From assembly GCA_005239435.1 (NCBI GenBank), contig SZNP01000005.1, positions 372,001 through 436,000 on the forward strand: a DNA stretch of 64,000 bases, read 5' to 3'. The number at the start of each line of letters is the position of its first letter. Position 1 is the stretch's first letter. This document shows positions 41,867-51,285 of this stretch, piece by piece. The DNA is from Halorussus salinisoli. GTDB lineage: Archaea; Halobacteriota; Halobacteria; Halobacteriales; Haladaptataceae. A program made the position numbers and the translations under genes. The notes beneath the pieces are model-generated. The model was not told the DNA's origin and searched no databases. It worked only from the letters and a program-made list of their open reading frames with translations.

Positions 41867-42037
41867 ATGGCAGTTCCGAAGCCGACGACCGCGTTCGAAA
41901 CCGCGGCGGTAGCCATCGGCGCGCTCCTCGCGTTGATAATCGTCGTACCGCTCGTCCCGGTCGTCCTCGACCTCGTAATCGGCGTCTTCCGAGGCGTCTT
42001 CGACGCTATCGTCCCCGGCGGCAGAACCTACTCGTAG
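41867..42037 (+). CDS. Small membrane protein, 56 aa
   Basis: Unrecognised. ATG 41867 gives a short N-terminus (MAVPKPTTAFETAAV) followed by a long hydrophobic stretch with two potential helices (VAIGALLALIIVVPLVPVVL and LDLVIGVFRGVFDAIV). The acidic-poor, hydrophobic composition is unlike spurious frames nearby. Expression is plausible but unsupported by a clear promoter, since a tandem repeat lies just upstream. Confidence 0.5.
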   Translation: MAVPKPTTAFETAAVAIGALLALIIVVPLVPVVLDLVIGVFRGVFDAIVPGGRTYS

Positions 42038-42119
42038 GGTCGTCGGTGTCGAAGTACGTCATCTCTCCACTCCGGCGCGCTGGTAATCCTCTAACCTGGC
42101 GCGCGCTGGCAATTCCTCT

Positions 42120-42284
42120 CCCCCGGCGCGCGGTGGCGTGACCCGCGGTGCGGGTCACGCCCATGCGCGCGAGGGACGACCGAACGAAGTGAGGGAAGAG
42201 GCTGGGGAGGTGTGAGGCTGTCGCGGTGCCGTGCGGTGCGGAGCGGTTGCGGTCTTCACAGGCTCGAGGGATAGCTAGCTTCCT
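42120..42284 (+). repeat. Dispersed intergenic element, copy 3
   Basis: Head motif CGGCGCGCTGG is present three times (near 42073, 42096 and 42124). It is followed by an 11-bp hairpin (42135-42145 with 42151-42161, loop CGGTG), GCGCGAGGGACG, GGCTGGGGAGGTGTGAGG, a GCGGTGCGG tract and ATAGCTAGCTTC. The order is as in copies 1 and 2 with a different stem sequence. The 42038-42509 gap otherwise has no gene. Confidence 0.75.
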
Positions 42285-42286
42285 AT

Positions 42287-42380
42287 CGACTCTACCGGCA
42301 ACTCCTCATCGACTCTTTTCGTCAACTCCTCACCGACTCTCTCCGTCAACTCTCCGTCTACGCTATCGTCAACTTCTGAC
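42287..42380. repeat. 23-24-base degenerate tandem repeats
   Basis: About four units of CGACTCTN(4)GTCAACTCCTCA directly follow dispersed element copy 3, paralleling the tandem repeats beside copies 1 and 2. Confidence 0.65.
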
Positions 42381-42509
42381 TGACTCCGCCGTCAACTCGG
42401 GGTTAGCCGTTCTCGGTCCGGACCTCCGCACCTCGAAACCAAGTATACATTACTAAGGCAGGCAAGAAAATATATTTAACGCCACTATATAGTGCTCTAA
42501 CGTCTATAA

Positions 42510-42922
42510 TTACCTGTCCAAGTTCGACAGCCGACCGACCAGCATCCCGACCGCGAGAACGATGACCAGCAGTGCGAGCGACCGCTTTCGCTCCTCGAAC
42601 CGGACGAATCGCGTGCCGTCGTCGGAGATTTCGAGCGCGCCGACCGGACGTGCCGTCGCGCCGCCACCGCCGCCACTGCCGTCACCTCTACTACCCTGTC
42701 CAGTGACTTCGCCCTCGGTCGTTCGCTCGTCGTCCGTTCCACCTCGCCCGTACCCGCCGCCGAAGCCGTAAGCGACCCGCGCGACGGAGACGATGTCTTC
42801 ACGCAGCGCTCTATCGAGTCGCCGTACACCGAACGGACGTTGGCGCTCCGCTGGTGTCGCTCCACGATGGACTCTATCTGTGTGCGCTCGTTGCTTCCTC
42901 CAGTCGAGCGGTTCGACGGCAA
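42510..42922 (-). pseudogene. GerW/YtfJ-like protein, frameshifted
   Basis: Two overlapping frames together rebuild a haloarchaeal GerW (sporulation protein YtfJ-like) protein. The first frame gives IESIVERHQRSANVRSVYGDSIER; the second gives DIVSVARVAYGFGGGYG, a Gly-rich linker, then PVGALEISDDGTRFVRFEE and a C-terminal membrane helix ending SNLDR. The switch falls near 42797-42802, where GTGAAGAC would become in-frame with one extra base (GTGGAAGAC). No start other than a TTG at 42922 is visible for the first frame, and the second has no start at all. Either a recent mutation or a sequencing error. The family's role in archaea is unknown. Confidence 0.65.
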
Positions 42923-43034
42923 AGATGAAAGAGACTCGGCCCGACCGATCTCTCCGCTCCGGCGTACAAACGCTCTCTCGTTCGAGTACGTATCAGACGG
43001 CACACTTTTCGGATTGGAACGTCCAGCCGTCGGC

Positions 43035-43220
43035 ATGACGAGTGGCGGGTACCAGTTCGGTCTCCTGATGGTCGTCTTCGGCGGGTTCGTCTCGTTGAAC
43101 AGCGCGTACTTCGGCGACTCGGCCGATTTCGTCGGAGGGTTCGGGATGGTGGTGATGCTCATCGGCGCACTAACCGGCGTTCTCGGACTCCTACCGGGGG
43201 ACTCGACCGAGCGAGAGTAG
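43035..43220 (+). CDS. Small two-helix membrane protein, 61 aa
   Basis: Unrecognised. ATG 43035 (MTSGGYQFGLLMVVFGGF) is used. Two membrane helices (about 5-22 and 33-55) and a short charged C-terminus. It is divergent from the frameshifted GerW-like gene, with an AT-poor spacer and no clear TATA box. The longer upstream frame is antisense to that pseudogene and not credible as coding. Confidence 0.55.
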   Translation: MTSGGYQFGLLMVVFGGFVSLNSAYFGDSADFVGGFGMVVMLIGALTGVLGLLPGDSTERE

Positions 43221-43299
43221 CACCGATTTCGTGGGACCGAAATCCTGCCGAACAGGGTACCGGAACCCTGCCGAACACCTGCGAACCGGAGTGCTTCCG

Positions 43300-44031
43300 T
43301 CACCGAACTTCGTAGGTGTCGTGTTCCGCGAGGAAGCGCCCGAGGTCGGCGGTCTGGCGGTAGTCCGACGCCAGCAGGTCCGCGAGCGAGGCGGCCAGTC
43401 GCTCGCCGTCGCCGTCGTCCCACTCGCTCGGTTCCCGAATCGGGACGACCAGAAAGCCCCGCCCCGGAACGTGGTCGGCGTGGAGAGTTGCCATTCGGTC
43501 CTCGCGCTGGCCGCCGTCGGGGTCGTCGGTGCTGTCGGCACCGCCGCCGTTTTCGGCGTCCAGCAGCGCCTCCCGGGCGGCGTAGGTTCCGAGGACGTAT
43601 CGAGTCGCGCGTTCGCCCACGGGCAGGAGGACGTGGGCCGAGATGGCCCGCAACTCCGAGTCGAAGAACGGTTCGAGGTCGGCGTACTCCCGGTCGGTCG
43701 GCGTGCGGCCCTCGGGGAGACAGCACATGTGGCGATAGCTCAGGAAGAGGTCGGCGACTGTCGGGTCGTCGCTGTACGCGTCCCCGAGCAGGCCGACCTC
43801 GTTCAGGACGGGTTGGAGGCGCTCGCCCGCGAGACTGCCGGTGAACGGAATCCCGGTCTCGCCACCGCCGTGGACGCCCGGATGGTCGCCGACGACGTGG
43901 AAGTCGGCGTTGGCGTCGCCGTAGCCGAAGACGGCGCGACGGCCCGACTCGTCGCCCGTTCCGCCGCACTCGTGAGCGCAGGGCGGCGACATTCCGAAGG
44001 GGTTGCTGGTTCTGTCCGTGACGTTCTTCAC
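43300..44031 (-). CDS. Uracil-DNA-glycosylase superfamily protein
   Basis: 243 aa starting at GTG 44031 (VKNVTDRTSNPFGMSPPC), the N-terminus seen in haloarchaeal members. FHVVGDHPGVHGG..TGIPFTGSLAGERL corresponds to the catalytic water-activating motif region of family 4/5-like glycosylases (GEAPG-type replaced by GDHPG). Cys residues at PPCAHECGG and YRHMCCLPEGR could ligate a 4Fe-4S cluster. Likely removes uracil from DNA, important for GC-rich genomes, but specificity is unproven. An insertion (ENGGGADSTDDPDGG) is disordered. Confidence 0.75.
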   Translation of the reverse strand: MKNVTDRTSNPFGMSPPCAHECGGTGDESGRRAVFGYGDANADFHVVGDHPGVHGGGETGIPFTGSLAGERLQPVLNEVGLLGDAYSDDPTVADLFLSYRHMCCLPEGRTPTDREYADLEPFFDSELRAISAHVLLPVGERATRYVLGTYAAREALLDAENGGGADSTDDPDGGQREDRMATLHADHVPGRGFLVVPIREPSEWDDGDGERLAASLADLLASDYRQTADLGRFLAEHDTYEVR

Positions 44032-44107
44032 GGGGCCGAATAGTGGACTCGGGGTTAAATCCGGCCCGGTTTCGGAAGGTGTTACGGGAGCCACGAGAGC
44101 GCGGACG

Positions 44108-46363
44108 TCACCGCTCGCGGTCGAGCGACTGCACGGGACGCGCAGGGTCGAGCAACTCCACGGGATGGCGAGTCGGCCGGCCGAGGAGCGAGTCGAGTTG
44201 TTCGAGACAAGAGGTCCCGCTCGCCGCGACGAGGCGGTCCTCGGCCGCCGGACTGGTGAACTGGTCGCGCAATTGGTCGCCCACGTCTACGCTCAACTCG
44301 TAGTATTCGGACTTGTAGCCGAAGCTCCCGGCCATCCCGCAACACTCCACGTCGGACGTGAGTACGTCGTAGCCCGCGGCTTCCAGCACGGCGGTCGTGT
44401 ACGGTTCGAGGTCCATCGTTCGCTGTTGACAGTGGCTGTGGTACGCCACCTCCGCTCCGTCCCCTCGGGAGAGAGCGTTCACGTCCTCGTCGGAACTCCC
44501 GTCTAGCAGGCCGTAGACGTACTCTAACACCTCGTAGCTGTTCGCCGCCAACGTCTCGTGGCGCTCGGCGTCTACGAGTTTCTCGTACTCGCGCTCGAAC
44601 ATGGCGAGGTCGCTCGGCTCTATCACGACCACGTCGCGCCCCGATTCGACGTGGTCGAGGAGCGCGGGCGCGACCTCCTCGGCGTGGCGCGTTGCCGTCG
44701 CAATCATCCCCTGCGAGAGCGGCGCGCGACCGCTCGACGCCACGTCCGGCACTCTGACGGCGACTCCCAGCGCCTCCAGCACCCTGACGGCGGCCTTCCC
44801 CCGCTCGACCTGCACGTGGTTGGTGTAGAGGTCCGGGTAGACGACGGCGACGCGGTCGGCGTCGGTCGGCGAGATACGAGTGCCGCCGCGGGCCTCGAAC
44901 CAGTCCACGAACGTCTCGCGCTCGAACTCCGGGAGGTCCCGCCGCCGGTCGATGCCGAGGACGCGCTCCATCGCCCACCGTGCGGGACCGGCGTCGGCCA
45001 GCCAGTTCGACGCCGGAGCCAGCGCCGACCCGACCTTGGCCACTGCCGCGAAGTTACCGAAGAACCGCTTCTGGGGGCTCATTCCGCCCGGTTCGGCGTC
45101 CGGGGTCAGCCCCTCCACGAGCCAGTCGAACTCGGTGTCGCCGTCCGCTCCGCGGTTGATTCGGTCCCGGACCACCGTGTTTATCCACGGGATGTCGATT
45201 TCGACGGGGCACTGGTTCACGCACCGCGAACAGCCGGTACAGAGGTCGTTGAACTCCGCGGCGGTGTCCAACCCCTCGACGCCCGCCTCCCACCCGGTTG
45301 CGATGCCCCCGGAGTACGTCTCGCCGCCGAAGGCGTGGCCGCCGACCGACTGAAAGTTCGCACAGGAGTTGGCACACGCCGAACACCGGATGCAGTAGAG
45401 CGTCTCGCGCAACTGGTCGTCGTCGCGCATCGCCATCCGGCCGTTGTCGACGAGAACGAGGTGGAACTCGCGGTCGTCCGGGTCGCCGGATTCCGAGAGC
45501 GGGGTTTCGGAGTCCTCGAAGTCGATGGTGGGCGAATCGACCGGCGGGGTGAACAGCGAGACGTAGGAGGTGATGTCCTGGCCGGTCCCCGACCGGCCGA
45601 TGAGTTCCACGAACGGCGAGAGGTCCGAGAGGGCCGGAATCAGCTTCTCGACGCCCGCGACGGCGACGTGAGTGTCCGGGGCGACGATCGACTTCCGGGC
45701 GTTGCCCTCGCTGGTCACCAGCGCGATGGTTCCCGATTCGGCGACGACGAAGTTCGCGCCCGTCATCCCCACGTCGGCGTCTTCGATGCGCTCGCCGAGG
45801 TACTCGCGGGCGAACTCGGTCAGTTCTTGGGCGGTTTCGAGCGGTTCGTCGGGGTCGAAACGTGCGTTGAACAGGTCGGCGATCTTCTCGCGGGACTTGT
45901 GGATGGCCGGCGCGACGATGTGAGAGGGCGATTCGTCGGCCACCTGCAACACGAACTCTCCGAGGTCGGTCTCCCAGACCTCGACGCCCGCCTCCCGGAG
46001 CGCGTCGTTGACCTCGATTTCCTCGGAGGTCATCGACTTGCTCTTGACCAGCGTCTCGGCGTCGTTCCGCTCGGCGACCTCCGCTGCGTATCTGTTGGCG
46101 TCCTCGGCGTCGTCTGCGAGGTAGACGGTTCCGCCGTTCGCTTCGACGCTCTCCCGGACCTGGGCTATCAGGTCCGGCAGGCGCTCGATGGCGTCCTCCT
46201 TGATGGCCCGGGCCTCCCCTTTCAGTTCCTCGTAGTCGTCCAACTTTCCGACGGACTCGTAGCGTCCCTCGTTGAACCCCCGGGTGTTCGACGCCACGCT
46301 GTCGCCCTCCTCGGCGAGGAGCCGTCGAATCTCGGCCGCCTTGGCCGCTCGGCCGGAACTCAT
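44108..46363 (-). CDS. Fused LutB-LutA-type iron-sulfur lactate-utilisation protein
   Basis: 751 aa. Residues ~60-300 form a LUD domain (GMTGANFVVAESGTIALVTSEGNAR). The ferredoxin-like centre has two CxxCxxCxxxC motifs (CIRCSACANSC and CTGCSRCVNQCP). The C-terminal ~250 residues are a cysteine-rich domain with HSHCQQRT and VECCGMAGSFGYK, as in LutA/GlpC. So LutB and LutA functions are fused. It should pass electrons from L-lactate oxidation towards the respiratory chain. Its start overlaps the stop of the LutC-like gene by four bases, giving an operon. Confidence 0.88.
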   Translation of the reverse strand: MSSGRAAKAAEIRRLLAEEGDSVASNTRGFNEGRYESVGKLDDYEELKGEARAIKEDAIERLPDLIAQVRESVEANGGTVYLADDAEDANRYAAEVAERNDAETLVKSKSMTSEEIEVNDALREAGVEVWETDLGEFVLQVADESPSHIVAPAIHKSREKIADLFNARFDPDEPLETAQELTEFAREYLGERIEDADVGMTGANFVVAESGTIALVTSEGNARKSIVAPDTHVAVAGVEKLIPALSDLSPFVELIGRSGTGQDITSYVSLFTPPVDSPTIDFEDSETPLSESGDPDDREFHLVLVDNGRMAMRDDDQLRETLYCIRCSACANSCANFQSVGGHAFGGETYSGGIATGWEAGVEGLDTAAEFNDLCTGCSRCVNQCPVEIDIPWINTVVRDRINRGADGDTEFDWLVEGLTPDAEPGGMSPQKRFFGNFAAVAKVGSALAPASNWLADAGPARWAMERVLGIDRRRDLPEFERETFVDWFEARGGTRISPTDADRVAVVYPDLYTNHVQVERGKAAVRVLEALGVAVRVPDVASSGRAPLSQGMIATATRHAEEVAPALLDHVESGRDVVVIEPSDLAMFEREYEKLVDAERHETLAANSYEVLEYVYGLLDGSSDEDVNALSRGDGAEVAYHSHCQQRTMDLEPYTTAVLEAAGYDVLTSDVECCGMAGSFGYKSEYYELSVDVGDQLRDQFTSPAAEDRLVAASGTSCLEQLDSLLGRPTRHPVELLDPARPVQSLDRER

Positions 46364-46869
46364 CGGTCCTCCAGAATCAGGACGTGGACCGCCTTCGGCC
46401 CGTGCGCGCCGTACACCAGTTCGCCCATGTCGGCGGTCGCACTCGGCCCCGTGGCGATGACTGCGTCGCCCCGACCGGTAGCGACCGACTCCTCCAGTCG
46501 CTCGAAGGCCGCGGGCATGTTCGGAACCACGTCGCTCTCCCGGAGGACGGCGACGTGAGTCTCGGGGAAGAGGCTCACCGGTTCGTCGCCGTCGGCCGAC
46601 GACTCGACGATAATCGACCCGTAGTCGGCGATGCCCAGAGTGGCGGCGGTCACGCCCGTCTTCGCGCTTCGAAGCTGGTCCGGCGTGGGGTCGAGTTCGA
46701 CTGTCGTCCCCGACAACGAGACGCCCTCGAAGGGGAGCGCCGACCCGACGGCGGGCGTCTCGACGACTTCCGTCAGTGCCTTCTCGAACGTCTCGGCCCC
46801 GACTCTCGTTCGTCCAACCTTCATCCGCTGTAAGGACGCTTCGAACTGACCGAGGCTGTCCGTCTCCAT
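46360..46869 (-). CDS. lutC: LUD-domain protein LutC-like
   Basis: 169 aa, a single LUD domain. Markers are VGAETFEKALTEVV, TAATLGIADYGSIIVESS, VSLFPETHVAVLRESDVV and a C-terminal YGAHGPKAVHVLILEDR. LutC assists LutAB in L-lactate oxidation. It is the first gene of the pair and the transcript continues into the LutBA fusion. No lactate permease sits beside it. Confidence 0.85.
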   Translation of the reverse strand: METDSLGQFEASLQRMKVGRTRVGAETFEKALTEVVETPAVGSALPFEGVSLSGTTVELDPTPDQLRSAKTGVTAATLGIADYGSIIVESSADGDEPVSLFPETHVAVLRESDVVPNMPAAFERLEESVATGRGDAVIATGPSATADMGELVYGAHGPKAVHVLILEDR

Positions 46870-47004
46870 GGTTCGTGATAGCGTAACACGCTTAACTGAT
46901 TTTCGACTGGAGGCGCTCCTCGGCCGAGACCGTTCCTGTCGGTTCGGGATACGCGAAAATCGAGAAAATTCTACCGTCGAGTCGTCTGCCGATGCCGAGG
47001 AGGA

Positions 47005-47193
47005 CTACTCTTCGTCTTCGTCGCCGCTGTTTTTGATCTCGTTTAGCTGGTCGAGAAGTTCGTCCTGCGAGGCGTCGGAGTCGAACGAGATTTCCCCTTC
47101 GTGCGTGTTCTCGTGGACGTTGACGCCGTCGTCCTCGTCGAAGTCGTTTTCTTGGTCCTTTTGCTCGGACTCGTCGTAGCTACCAAAACCCAT
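47005..47193 (-). CDS. DUF5786-family small acidic protein
   Basis: 62 aa, extremely acidic. MGFGSYDESEQ and VNVHENTHEGEISFD with a C-terminal DELLDQLNEIK match the haloarchaea-specific DUF5786 family. No known activity. A TATA-like TTTTACTAT lies 26 bases upstream of the ATG, consistent with leaderless expression. Confidence 0.85.
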   Translation of the reverse strand: MGFGSYDESEQKDQENDFDEDDGVNVHENTHEGEISFDSDASQDELLDQLNEIKNSGDEDEE

Positions 47194-47370
47194 ACTGGGT
47201 ACGATGGTCCCTGCATAGTAAAATCATCCGGTGTTCGCCGAGGTCGTGTTTAGTTACGAGCGGAGGGCGAGGCGGGTGTGATTTTGCGCGACCCTATCCC
47301 CAAACCGACCGCCTAAACGGTTGACGTGGTCGGACCGACCTGGATATGTGGAGCGCGAGCGGACACCTCC

Positions 47371-48399
47371 TCAGCGAGGCGTGAGTCCGACGCCCTCGGC
47401 CAGTAGTTCGTGAGAACGGAGCGCGTCGTCGTGCTCGGCGACGACGTGCTGAATCATCACTTCCTCGACGCCGACGCGCTCGGCGAGTTGTTCCAGGAGG
47501 TCGGCGAGCGTTTCGGGGCTCCCGGAGATCGCTCGCGGCCACTCGCCGGAATCGAGCGTAGCCGGTGTCGGGTCTGGGACACCGCCGAGTTCGTCGATGG
47601 CCTCCTCGATGGACGGCGTGGTTCCCGCGACGCCGCGTTGCATCCGCTCGAACGACGCTTCGGCCACCGCTCGAAGCCGCGCTGCTTCCTCGTCGGTGTC
47701 TGCGCAGACGGCGTTCACTGCGACCATTCCCTGCGGGTGGTCGATGCTACCAGCCAGCCGTGACGGGTGGAAGTGCTCGCGGTACTCCTCGAACGCACGC
47801 GTGGCGAGTTGCGGCCGAATGAACGCCGCGAAACAGTACCGCAACCCGAGTTTGCCGGCGATGGCAGCGCTCGACGGACTCGATCCGAGTACCCACGGGA
47901 CGGGTGCGTCCCCGCCCGAGCGTGGAATCTCGAGGTCGCTGTAGGCGTGTTCGTCGGGGTAGTCGTCGTAGAGGTGATTGACGACGGCTTCGATTTTCTC
48001 GGTGTGGTCCTCGTCGGGGTTCTGGACGCGTCGCTGCGTTCCGAGGGCGCGGTCGGCGGCGGGCGAGCCGTTCGCCCGACCGAGACCCGCGTCGATGCGT
48101 CCGGGTGCGAGTGCGTCCAGCGCGCCGAACTCTTCGGCGACCTTGAACGGGCTGTAGTGGTTGAGCAGTACCGCTCCCGAGCCGAGCCGAATCGAATCGG
48201 TTTCGGCGGCGAGGTGCCCGAGTAGCACTTCGGGGGTCGTTCCCGCGATTCTGTCTGCCATCCCGTGGTGTTCGGCCACCCAGAATCGGGAGTAGCCGAG
48301 CCGCTCCGTTTGTCGTGCGGCTTCGACGGTGTTCGCGTAGGCGTCCGTCGCGGTACCACCGTCGGGGACCGGAGAAAGGTCGACGACAGAGAGCTCCAT
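47371..48399 (-). CDS. LLM-class (luciferase-like) flavin oxidoreductase
   Basis: 342 aa, TIM-barrel flavoprotein of the bacterial luciferase superfamily. Markers: MELSVVDLSPVPDG (MsnO8-like N-terminus), YSRFWVAEHHGM, IRLGSGAVLLNHYSPFKVAEEFGALDALAPGRIDAGLGRANG and PWVLGSSPSSAAIAGKLGLRYCFA. Such proteins oxidise a range of substrates with reduced FMN or F420; substrate is unknown. Its start is 150 bases before the divergent SLC13 gene. Confidence 0.9.
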   Translation of the reverse strand: MELSVVDLSPVPDGGTATDAYANTVEAARQTERLGYSRFWVAEHHGMADRIAGTTPEVLLGHLAAETDSIRLGSGAVLLNHYSPFKVAEEFGALDALAPGRIDAGLGRANGSPAADRALGTQRRVQNPDEDHTEKIEAVVNHLYDDYPDEHAYSDLEIPRSGGDAPVPWVLGSSPSSAAIAGKLGLRYCFAAFIRPQLATRAFEEYREHFHPSRLAGSIDHPQGMVAVNAVCADTDEEAARLRAVAEASFERMQRGVAGTTPSIEEAIDELGGVPDPTPATLDSGEWPRAISGSPETLADLLEQLAERVGVEEVMIQHVVAEHDDALRSHELLAEGVGLTPR

Positions 48400-48548
48400 G
48401 TTCCGTCTCGGGGACTGAGAGGAATAACGGTTTGGCTACCAGCAGCTTCTCGGTGCGTTCTCTGTCCCCGACGACCGGCAGCTTACGGAGCGTATAGCAG
48501 TCAGTACAGACACCCGGCCTTTTTCACTCGTCAACGTCTCCTTTCGGT

Positions 48549-50420
48549 ATGTCTTTCTCCGTGACTTTGCCGGCAATTCAGGGCCTCGTCTCGAGCCCGG
48601 TGACGGCCGATATGCTCGTCGTTTTTGCGCTCATTCTCCTCGCGCTCGTTCTGTTCGCGACCGAGTGGTTTCCGATCGACGTCACCGCCATCCTCGTGAT
48701 GGTCCTGTTGATGGTTCTTGAGCCGTGGACTCGAATCTCTCCACGGGAGGGAATCTCGGGCTTCGCGAACCCCGCTACCATCACCGTACTCGCGATGCTC
48801 ATTCTGAGCACCGGTATCAATCGAACTGGCATCGTCCAACTGATCGGCCGAAAGATGGCCGCGTTCGCCGGAACCGACCGGCGCAAGCAACTCGCCGCGA
48901 CGATCGGCGTCACCGGTCCGGTCTCGGGGTTCGTCAACAACACGCCGGTCGTCGCCATCCTGGTGCCGGTCATCGCAGACCTCGCACACGAGGGGAAGAC
49001 GTCGCCGTCGAAGCTACTGATGCCGCTGTCGTTCGCCTCGATGCTCGGGGGAACGTTGACGCTCATCGGGACGTCGACGAACATCCTCGCGAGTGATATC
49101 GCAGCCCAGCTCGGTGCAGAGTCGCCCGGTCTCGGGTTACACGCGTTCGGGATGTTCGAGTTCACCAAACTCGGCGTCGTCGTGTTCGCGGTCGGCACCG
49201 TCTACCTCATGACGGTCGGCGTTCGATTACTTCCCAAGCGGATTCCAGCAGAGGAGGACCTCGTCGAGGAGTACGCCCTCCAGGAGTACCTCGCGGACGT
49301 CGTCGTTCCCGCGAACTCGCCGTTGATCGGGCAGACCGTCGAGGAAGCCCTCGGGGACGACGAGTTGGACATCGACGTGTTACAGCTGATTCGATACGGG
49401 GAACGTTTCTCCGAACCCCTCGCACGCAAAGAGATTCACGAGAGCGACACGCTCCGCCTCAGGACGAATCGGGAGACGCTCGAACGCATTATCGACGCGG
49501 AAGGACTCACCCTGTCGGGGGGTCCCCGAACCGAAGACGACCTGCATCCAGACGAGGAGGAACCGGTCCTCGTCGAGGTCGTCATTCCGTCGGGGTCGTT
49601 CCTCGCCGGCGAAACCCTGGCGAGTTCGACCTTCCGACAGCGCTACGACGCGAACGTCCTCGCCTTTCGGACGAGAGGTGACGTGGTCCGCGACCGATTC
49701 GAGGACATCCGTATCCGCGTCGGTGACACGCTTCTGGTACAGGCACCACCCGATAGCCTCTCTCGACTCGTCCAGAACGAGGACTTCATCGTCGCCCACG
49801 AGTTCGACGAGACGACCTACCGGACCGAAAAGATCCCGTTCGCGGTCGGCATCATCGCCGGAGTCGTCGCCCTCCCGGCGTTGAACGTCCTCCCCATCGT
49901 CGTCTCGGCGTTGGCAGGGGTGGTGGCGATGATCTTCACCGGCGTCCTCGAACCGACCGAACTCTATTCGTCCGTCGAGTGGAACGTCATCTTCCTCCTC
50001 GCCGGTGTCATCCCGCTCGGCATCGCCCTTCAACAGACTGGGGCCGCTGCGCTTCTCGGGGGAGTCGTCGCTTCGACGGCGACGTTCTTGCCGGCAATCG
50101 GTGTCCTGTGGATATTTTATCTCGCGACCGGCTTGTTGACGAGCGTCATCAGCAACAACGCGAGCGTCGTGTTGATGATCCCTGTCGCTGCCAACACTGC
50201 ACAGTCGATCGGAGCGAACGCGTTCGCGTTCGTGTTAGCCGTGACGTTCGCGGCCTCGACGGCGTTCATGACGCCCGTGGGTTACCAGACGAACCTCTTC
50301 GTCTACGGCCCCGGTGGATACACGTTCTCGGACTTCCTCAGGGTCGGCGCACCGTTGCAGTTTCTACTCTCGATAGTCACCGTCCTCGGAATCGCGTTCT
50401 TCTGGGGCGTCCGTGTGTAA
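48549..50420 (+). CDS. SLC13/DASS-type transporter with two RCK_C domains
   Basis: 623 aa. N- and C-terminal halves are hydrophobic permease units with SLC13 signature segments (GPVSGFVNNTPVVAILVPVI and LLTSVISNNASVVLMIPVA), the two helical-hairpin SNT-like motifs. Between them (about 240-425) lie two TrkA-C/RCK_C modules (EEALGDDELDIDVLQLIR... and RQRYDANVLAFRTRGDVV..VGDTLLVQ). This is the YbhI/SLC13-TrkA-C architecture, transporting anions such as sulfate or dicarboxylates with Na+ and gated by ligand binding to RCK_C. Substrate unproven. Confidence 0.88.
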   Translation: MSFSVTLPAIQGLVSSPVTADMLVVFALILLALVLFATEWFPIDVTAILVMVLLMVLEPWTRISPREGISGFANPATITVLAMLILSTGINRTGIVQLIGRKMAAFAGTDRRKQLAATIGVTGPVSGFVNNTPVVAILVPVIADLAHEGKTSPSKLLMPLSFASMLGGTLTLIGTSTNILASDIAAQLGAESPGLGLHAFGMFEFTKLGVVVFAVGTVYLMTVGVRLLPKRIPAEEDLVEEYALQEYLADVVVPANSPLIGQTVEEALGDDELDIDVLQLIRYGERFSEPLARKEIHESDTLRLRTNRETLERIIDAEGLTLSGGPRTEDDLHPDEEEPVLVEVVIPSGSFLAGETLASSTFRQRYDANVLAFRTRGDVVRDRFEDIRIRVGDTLLVQAPPDSLSRLVQNEDFIVAHEFDETTYRTEKIPFAVGIIAGVVALPALNVLPIVVSALAGVVAMIFTGVLEPTELYSSVEWNVIFLLAGVIPLGIALQQTGAAALLGGVVASTATFLPAIGVLWIFYLATGLLTSVISNNASVVLMIPVAANTAQSIGANAFAFVLAVTFAASTAFMTPVGYQTNLFVYGPGGYTFSDFLRVGAPLQFLLSIVTVLGIAFFWGVRV

Positions 50421-50685
50421 TTCGCGCTGACTGGGACTCCGCGCTGCCGCCACCGTATCACCGGTCGGAGGCGTTGACCGACGCTGTTCGACTCCGCCGC
50501 CGTCCTAGAAGCGTGACCGAATCTGGCGACACAGTGAGCGAGTCGCGACACTCGTCGGAGACGAACTCGACGAGTTCGTTCGCCGGACACGGGACGAATC
50601 ACTCGTTTTCGTAGTTCGTCCGTAACGTTCGGGAGCAACCGTCACGGACCACAGGACTATTTGACTAGAGCGCCAAAATTACGGG

Positions 50686-51285
50686 ATGGCAGACAACAAG
50701 AAGGGCAGAGACAAGCAAGCGGACGACGCCGAGAGACGCCAGCGAGAACGCGACGTCGCCGCGGAACTGAGTCGCGGCGACGAAGTAGAGCCACCGGTCG
50801 AAGCGGGAGAACTCGCCGACATCGAGACGGAACTCGAATCGCTAGAGTTCCCGGCAACGGGGACCGAGGTCGTCGCGGCGGTCGGCGACCGCGAGGTCGA
50901 ATCGGCCGACAGGACCTACGCCGTCGAGGAACTGGTACCGGACACGGCCGAGGAGACGTTCGACTCCCCTGCTGCCGTCCGAACCCGGGTACAACGGCCG
51001 ACGGTCGCCGCCGCGATGAAACGGGTCGTGGAAGCCAACGAGAAGCTTCCGAACGCGAATCTCCGCGGATCACAGCGCGAGGCCTACGAGAAGACGTTCC
51101 GGGAACTCGAAGCGATCGACGCCGATGACGACGACGAGGGGATTCAGGCTATCGGCGACTGGATCGTCGAGCAAATTAACGACAAAGAAAAACTCCCGGG
51201 GTCCAGGGGAGTACGCCGGCAAGCGGCGAAGTTCTGCCGGGCGAACGGGTACCAAGTCCGGAACGACGAGTGGCTCGGCATATAG
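50686..51285 (+). CDS. DUF5789-family haloarchaeal protein
   Basis: 199 aa. The start MADNKKGRDKQADDAERRQRERD is a lysine/arginine-rich DUF5789-type N-terminus, followed by FPATGTEVVAAVGDREVESADRTYAVEEL. The C-terminal ~90 residues (EKLPNANLRGSQREAYEKTF...GVRRQAAKFCRANGY) are less typical. Cytoplasmic, no catalytic motif. A TATA-like GACTATTTGAC lies about 25 bases upstream. Function unknown. Confidence 0.7.
   Translation: MADNKKGRDKQADDAERRQRERDVAAELSRGDEVEPPVEAGELADIETELESLEFPATGTEVVAAVGDREVESADRTYAVEELVPDTAEETFDSPAAVRTRVQRPTVAAAMKRVVEANEKLPNANLRGSQREAYEKTFRELEAIDADDDDEGIQAIGDWIVEQINDKEKLPGSRGVRRQAAKFCRANGYQVRNDEWLGI

Noticed and set aside
42840-43034. Long plus-strand frame ahead of the 61-aa membrane protein
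   Set aside because: It is antisense to the GerW-like pseudogene and Arg/Ser-rich, so the start was placed at 43035.
42497-43969. 490-codon minus-strand frame
   Set aside because: It combines part of the frameshifted GerW-like gene with out-of-phase sequence of the glycosylase gene; not a single protein.
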